Shown one piece after another: positions 5,078-6,454 of a stretch of 6,454 nt of DNA (positions within the stretch are counted from its first letter, which is position 1; every line of letters begins with the position of its first letter). The stretch lies in the NCBI GenBank assembly GCA_023430545.1, contig JAEZAF010000116.1, positions 1 to 6,454 of the forward strand, given 5' to 3'. A program made the position numbers and the translations under genes. This stretch comes from Chloroflexota bacterium. Lineage in GTDB: Bacteria > Chloroflexota > Anaerolineae > Aggregatilineales > Phototrophicaceae. The notes beneath the pieces were generated by a model that had not been told where the DNA came from, did not search any database, and was given only the letters and a program-made list of their open reading frames with translations.

Positions 5078-5539
5078 ATGACTCCGGAAGAGCGTTTAAT
5101 CGCGCTAGGGCTTGAATTACCGTCCGCCAGTGCCCCAGCCGCCAGCTATACCAACATCGTGCAGGTGGGCACACTGCTGTTTGTCTCCGGCAAAGGGCCT
5201 TCAGCCCGTGGGGGTAAACCGCCTCGCGGTAAACTCGGCGCGGAATACACGACAGCCGAGGGGATACGCTTTGCCCGCGACACCGGTTTGGAGATCCTCG
5301 CCGTCCTGCGGGATTATCTCGGATCACTGGATGCCGTCCGGCGTGTTGTCAGACTGCAAGGCTTTGTCAACGCCGCTCCAGACTTTGAGGAACATCACAA
5401 AGTGCTGAATGGCTGTTCCGATCTGATGCTTGAGGTGTTTGGCGAGCAGGGGATTCACGCCCGTTCCGTGATGGGGGCCGTCTCGCTGCGCGATAATCTG
5501 CCGATCGTCATTGACTCGATTTTTGAAACCTCGCGCTGA
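5078..5539 (+). CDS. RidA/YjgF/UK114-family protein
   Basis: Member of the Rid family, small trimeric cytoplasmic proteins; the best known members hydrolyse reactive enamine/imine intermediates made by PLP enzymes. The 153-residue product matches the subgroup that opens with PEERLIALGLELP (3-15) and VQVGTLLFVSGKGP (28-41). It continues with a helix of the IRFARDTGLEILAVLRDYLG type (63-82), the strand VVRLQGFVNAAPDF (90-103), and HARSVMGAVSLRDNLPIVID (127-146). R129 aligns with Arg105 of E. coli RidA, which binds the substrate carboxylate; the position of E. coli Glu120 appears to be D146 or is not kept. The frame opens at TTG 5066, but ATG 5078 gives the family N-terminus and has a weak GGGAA 5 bases before it. 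The subgroup's substrate is uncertain, so deaminase activity is inferred. No linked PLP enzyme is present. It is about 20-25 residues longer than E. coli RidA, as usual for this subgroup. Confidence 0.92.
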   Translation: MTPEERLIALGLELPSASAPAASYTNIVQVGTLLFVSGKGPSARGGKPPRGKLGAEYTTAEGIRFARDTGLEILAVLRDYLGSLDAVRRVVRLQGFVNAAPDFEEHHKVLNGCSDLMLEVFGEQGIHARSVMGAVSLRDNLPIVIDSIFETSR

Positions 5540-5625
5540 CAGGTTTCGGTCTGCTGAACCGGTCGGATTTGTACGCTTCGCACAGAATTTCGCCGCAGAT
5601 CGCACCACCCGGAAACGAATTGCGA

Positions 5626-5631
5626 TATAAT
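5626..5631 (+). promoter_or_regulatory. Perfect -10 box upstream of the HNH gene
   Basis: TATAAT (5626-5631) lies 73 bases before GTG 5705. The 16-18 bp window upstream holds no good -35, so an activator or another sigma factor may be involved. No terminator is seen between the RidA-like gene and this point, so read-through from it is possible too. Confidence 0.45.
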
Positions 5632-5704
5632 AGTGAATTGGAAAGTGCGTCCAGATCGTCGCATACTTTCCTCAACCCACAGGACGAGTTAGAAGAGGTT
5701 CTTT

Positions 5705-6250
5705 GTGTCTGGTGGAATCATTTACAGCCGCGTTTTACTGTTAAACGGCAGCACGTGGGAGCCGCTGGCGGTCATCAGCCTGCCGCGTGCCATCAACCTG
5801 CTTCTGGCAGGCAAGGCCACCGTCGTTGAACAGACCGGGGAGTTCCTGCGCACCGTCAAGGATCATTTCCCCGTGCCGTCAGTCATCGCCCTGCGCACCT
5901 ACATCAATGTGCCGCGTCGTCAGGCGCACTGGAGCCGCAAGGGGGTTCTGCTGCGCGATAATTATGTCTGCATCTACTGCGGAGCCGCCCCCGGTTCACT
6001 CTCGCGGGACAAGGTGCTGGCCCGTCAGGATTTCACGGTCGATCACATTGTGCCGCGCTCTCGCGGAGGCCGCGACCAGTGGACCAATACCGCCTGCGCC
6101 TGCTATCAGTGCAATCATCGCAAGGGCAACCGTCTGCCCAATGAGGCTGGCATGCGCCTGAACTGGGAGCCGAAGATCCCTCGCACCAGCTATCTGGTGA
6201 TCGCGGTCGGCAGCGGCCCCGATGCCTGGAAGCGCTACATCGAATACTGA
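5705..6250 (+). CDS. Stand-alone HNH endonuclease-fold protein
   Basis: Predicted HNH nuclease of 181 residues, of a type widespread as single genes in Chloroflexota, Actinobacteria and cyanobacteria. The start is GTG with AGAGG (5694-5698) 6 bases upstream; the N-terminus (VLLLNGSTWEPLAVISLPRA, 10-29) matches family members. A conserved middle (PSVIALRTYINVPRR, 58-72) leads into the nuclease core: zinc pair C89/C92 (CIYC), DH at 113-114 in TVDHIVPRSRGG, N128 in WTNTACACYQC, zinc pair C133/C136, and NHRKGNR (137-143). All usual metal and zinc residues are present, so activity is plausible. The segment between the first zinc pair and the DH (93-112) is somewhat longer than in typical relatives. 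No methylase, McrBC or phage packaging gene is adjacent; the biological role of this family is largely unknown. Confidence 0.92.
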   Translation: MSGGIIYSRVLLLNGSTWEPLAVISLPRAINLLLAGKATVVEQTGEFLRTVKDHFPVPSVIALRTYINVPRRQAHWSRKGVLLRDNYVCIYCGAAPGSLSRDKVLARQDFTVDHIVPRSRGGRDQWTNTACACYQCNHRKGNRLPNEAGMRLNWEPKIPRTSYLVIAVGSGPDAWKRYIEY

Positions 6251-6294
6251 GCCATTCGCGACTGATCCCCAACAGTTGGAATGGCTCTTTTTTT
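6249..6294 (+). terminator. Intrinsic terminator overlapping the HNH stop codon
   Basis: GAGCCATTC (6249-6257), whose first two bases belong to the TGA stop, pairs with GAATGGCTC (6279-6287). ACTG (6261-6264) and CAGT (6273-6276) extend the stem internally, and seven T follow (6288-6294). Confidence 0.92.
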
Positions 6295-6364
6295 GCCGGT
6301 GTCCTCTTGCCTCGGTCTATGGCCCATGTAGATACCGTCTTGAAAGTCAAGGAGCAAGGCCAAA

Positions 6365-6454
6365 ATGAGGATCAAAGGGTCGCCCAGATTTGAGAATGCC
6401 AAAGATTTGGTGAACCAGCTTGCGCATGAGGGCGACGATAATGACTTTGCCAGG
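6365..6454 (+). CDS. Start of an unrecognised gene, cut by the window edge
   Basis: Thirty codons are visible from ATG 6365 to the edge with no stop: MRIKGSPRFENAKDLVNQLA, then HEGDDNDFAR. AAGGAG (6349-6354) lies 10 bases before the ATG, which makes the start credible. The visible part is short, charged and partly helical, without signal peptide. It begins about 70 bases after the HNH terminator and so should have its own promoter; TTGCCT (6307-6312) with TAGATA (6329-6334) is a weak possibility. Too little is present for a family call. Confidence 0.65.
   Translation, partial: MRIKGSPRFENAKDLVNQLAHEGDDNDFAR

Noticed and set aside
5569..5829. Plus-strand frame of 86 codons overlapping the HNH start
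   Set aside because: Crosses the HNH promoter and the first 40 HNH codons in another frame; no SD or domain.

Overview
The window is bacterial, moderately GC-rich, and laid out with compact genes, Shine-Dalgarno (SD) sites and intrinsic terminators. The gene mix (secreted alpha-carbonic anhydrase, GH13 alpha-glucosidase, RidA-like protein, small stand-alone HNH protein) recalls Chloroflexota (Anaerolineae-like) genomes. That placement is an impression from family resemblance, not a demonstrated assignment.

Left part (1-2643): a GH13 alpha-glucosidase runs leftward off the window edge and is divergent from a secreted alpha-carbonic anhydrase. They share a 189-bp intergenic control region. The carbonic anhydrase ends in a convincing intrinsic terminator.

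Middle part (2644-5065) looks like accessory DNA. A TTGACA promoter carrying phased TGTGAT direct repeats drives a 72-residue excisionase/MerR-type DNA-binding protein. Three bases after its stop follows a 184-residue protein I do not recognise, and then a 10-bp-stem terminator. A second unrecognised gene (about 144 residues, helical acidic N-half and basic linker) follows after a hairpin-forming dyad. Next come about 820 bp without a convincing intact gene. This stretch has coding-like fragments in shifting frames, short overlapping reading frames (TGATG, ATGA), a repeated CAGGCCTG palindrome and an 11-bp inverted repeat. I read it as a decayed gene region or a cluster of very small genes.

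Right part (5066-6454): a RidA/YjgF-family protein, a 181-residue HNH endonuclease-fold protein with a GTG start and a terminator that begins inside its stop codon, and the first 30 codons of an unrecognised gene cut by the window edge.

The metabolic genes appear to be independent units and do not form a pathway. The most interesting part is the HTH-plus-unknown operon and the broken region beside it, which could be a small integrated element. No integrase, transposase or end repeats are visible, so that idea is inference.
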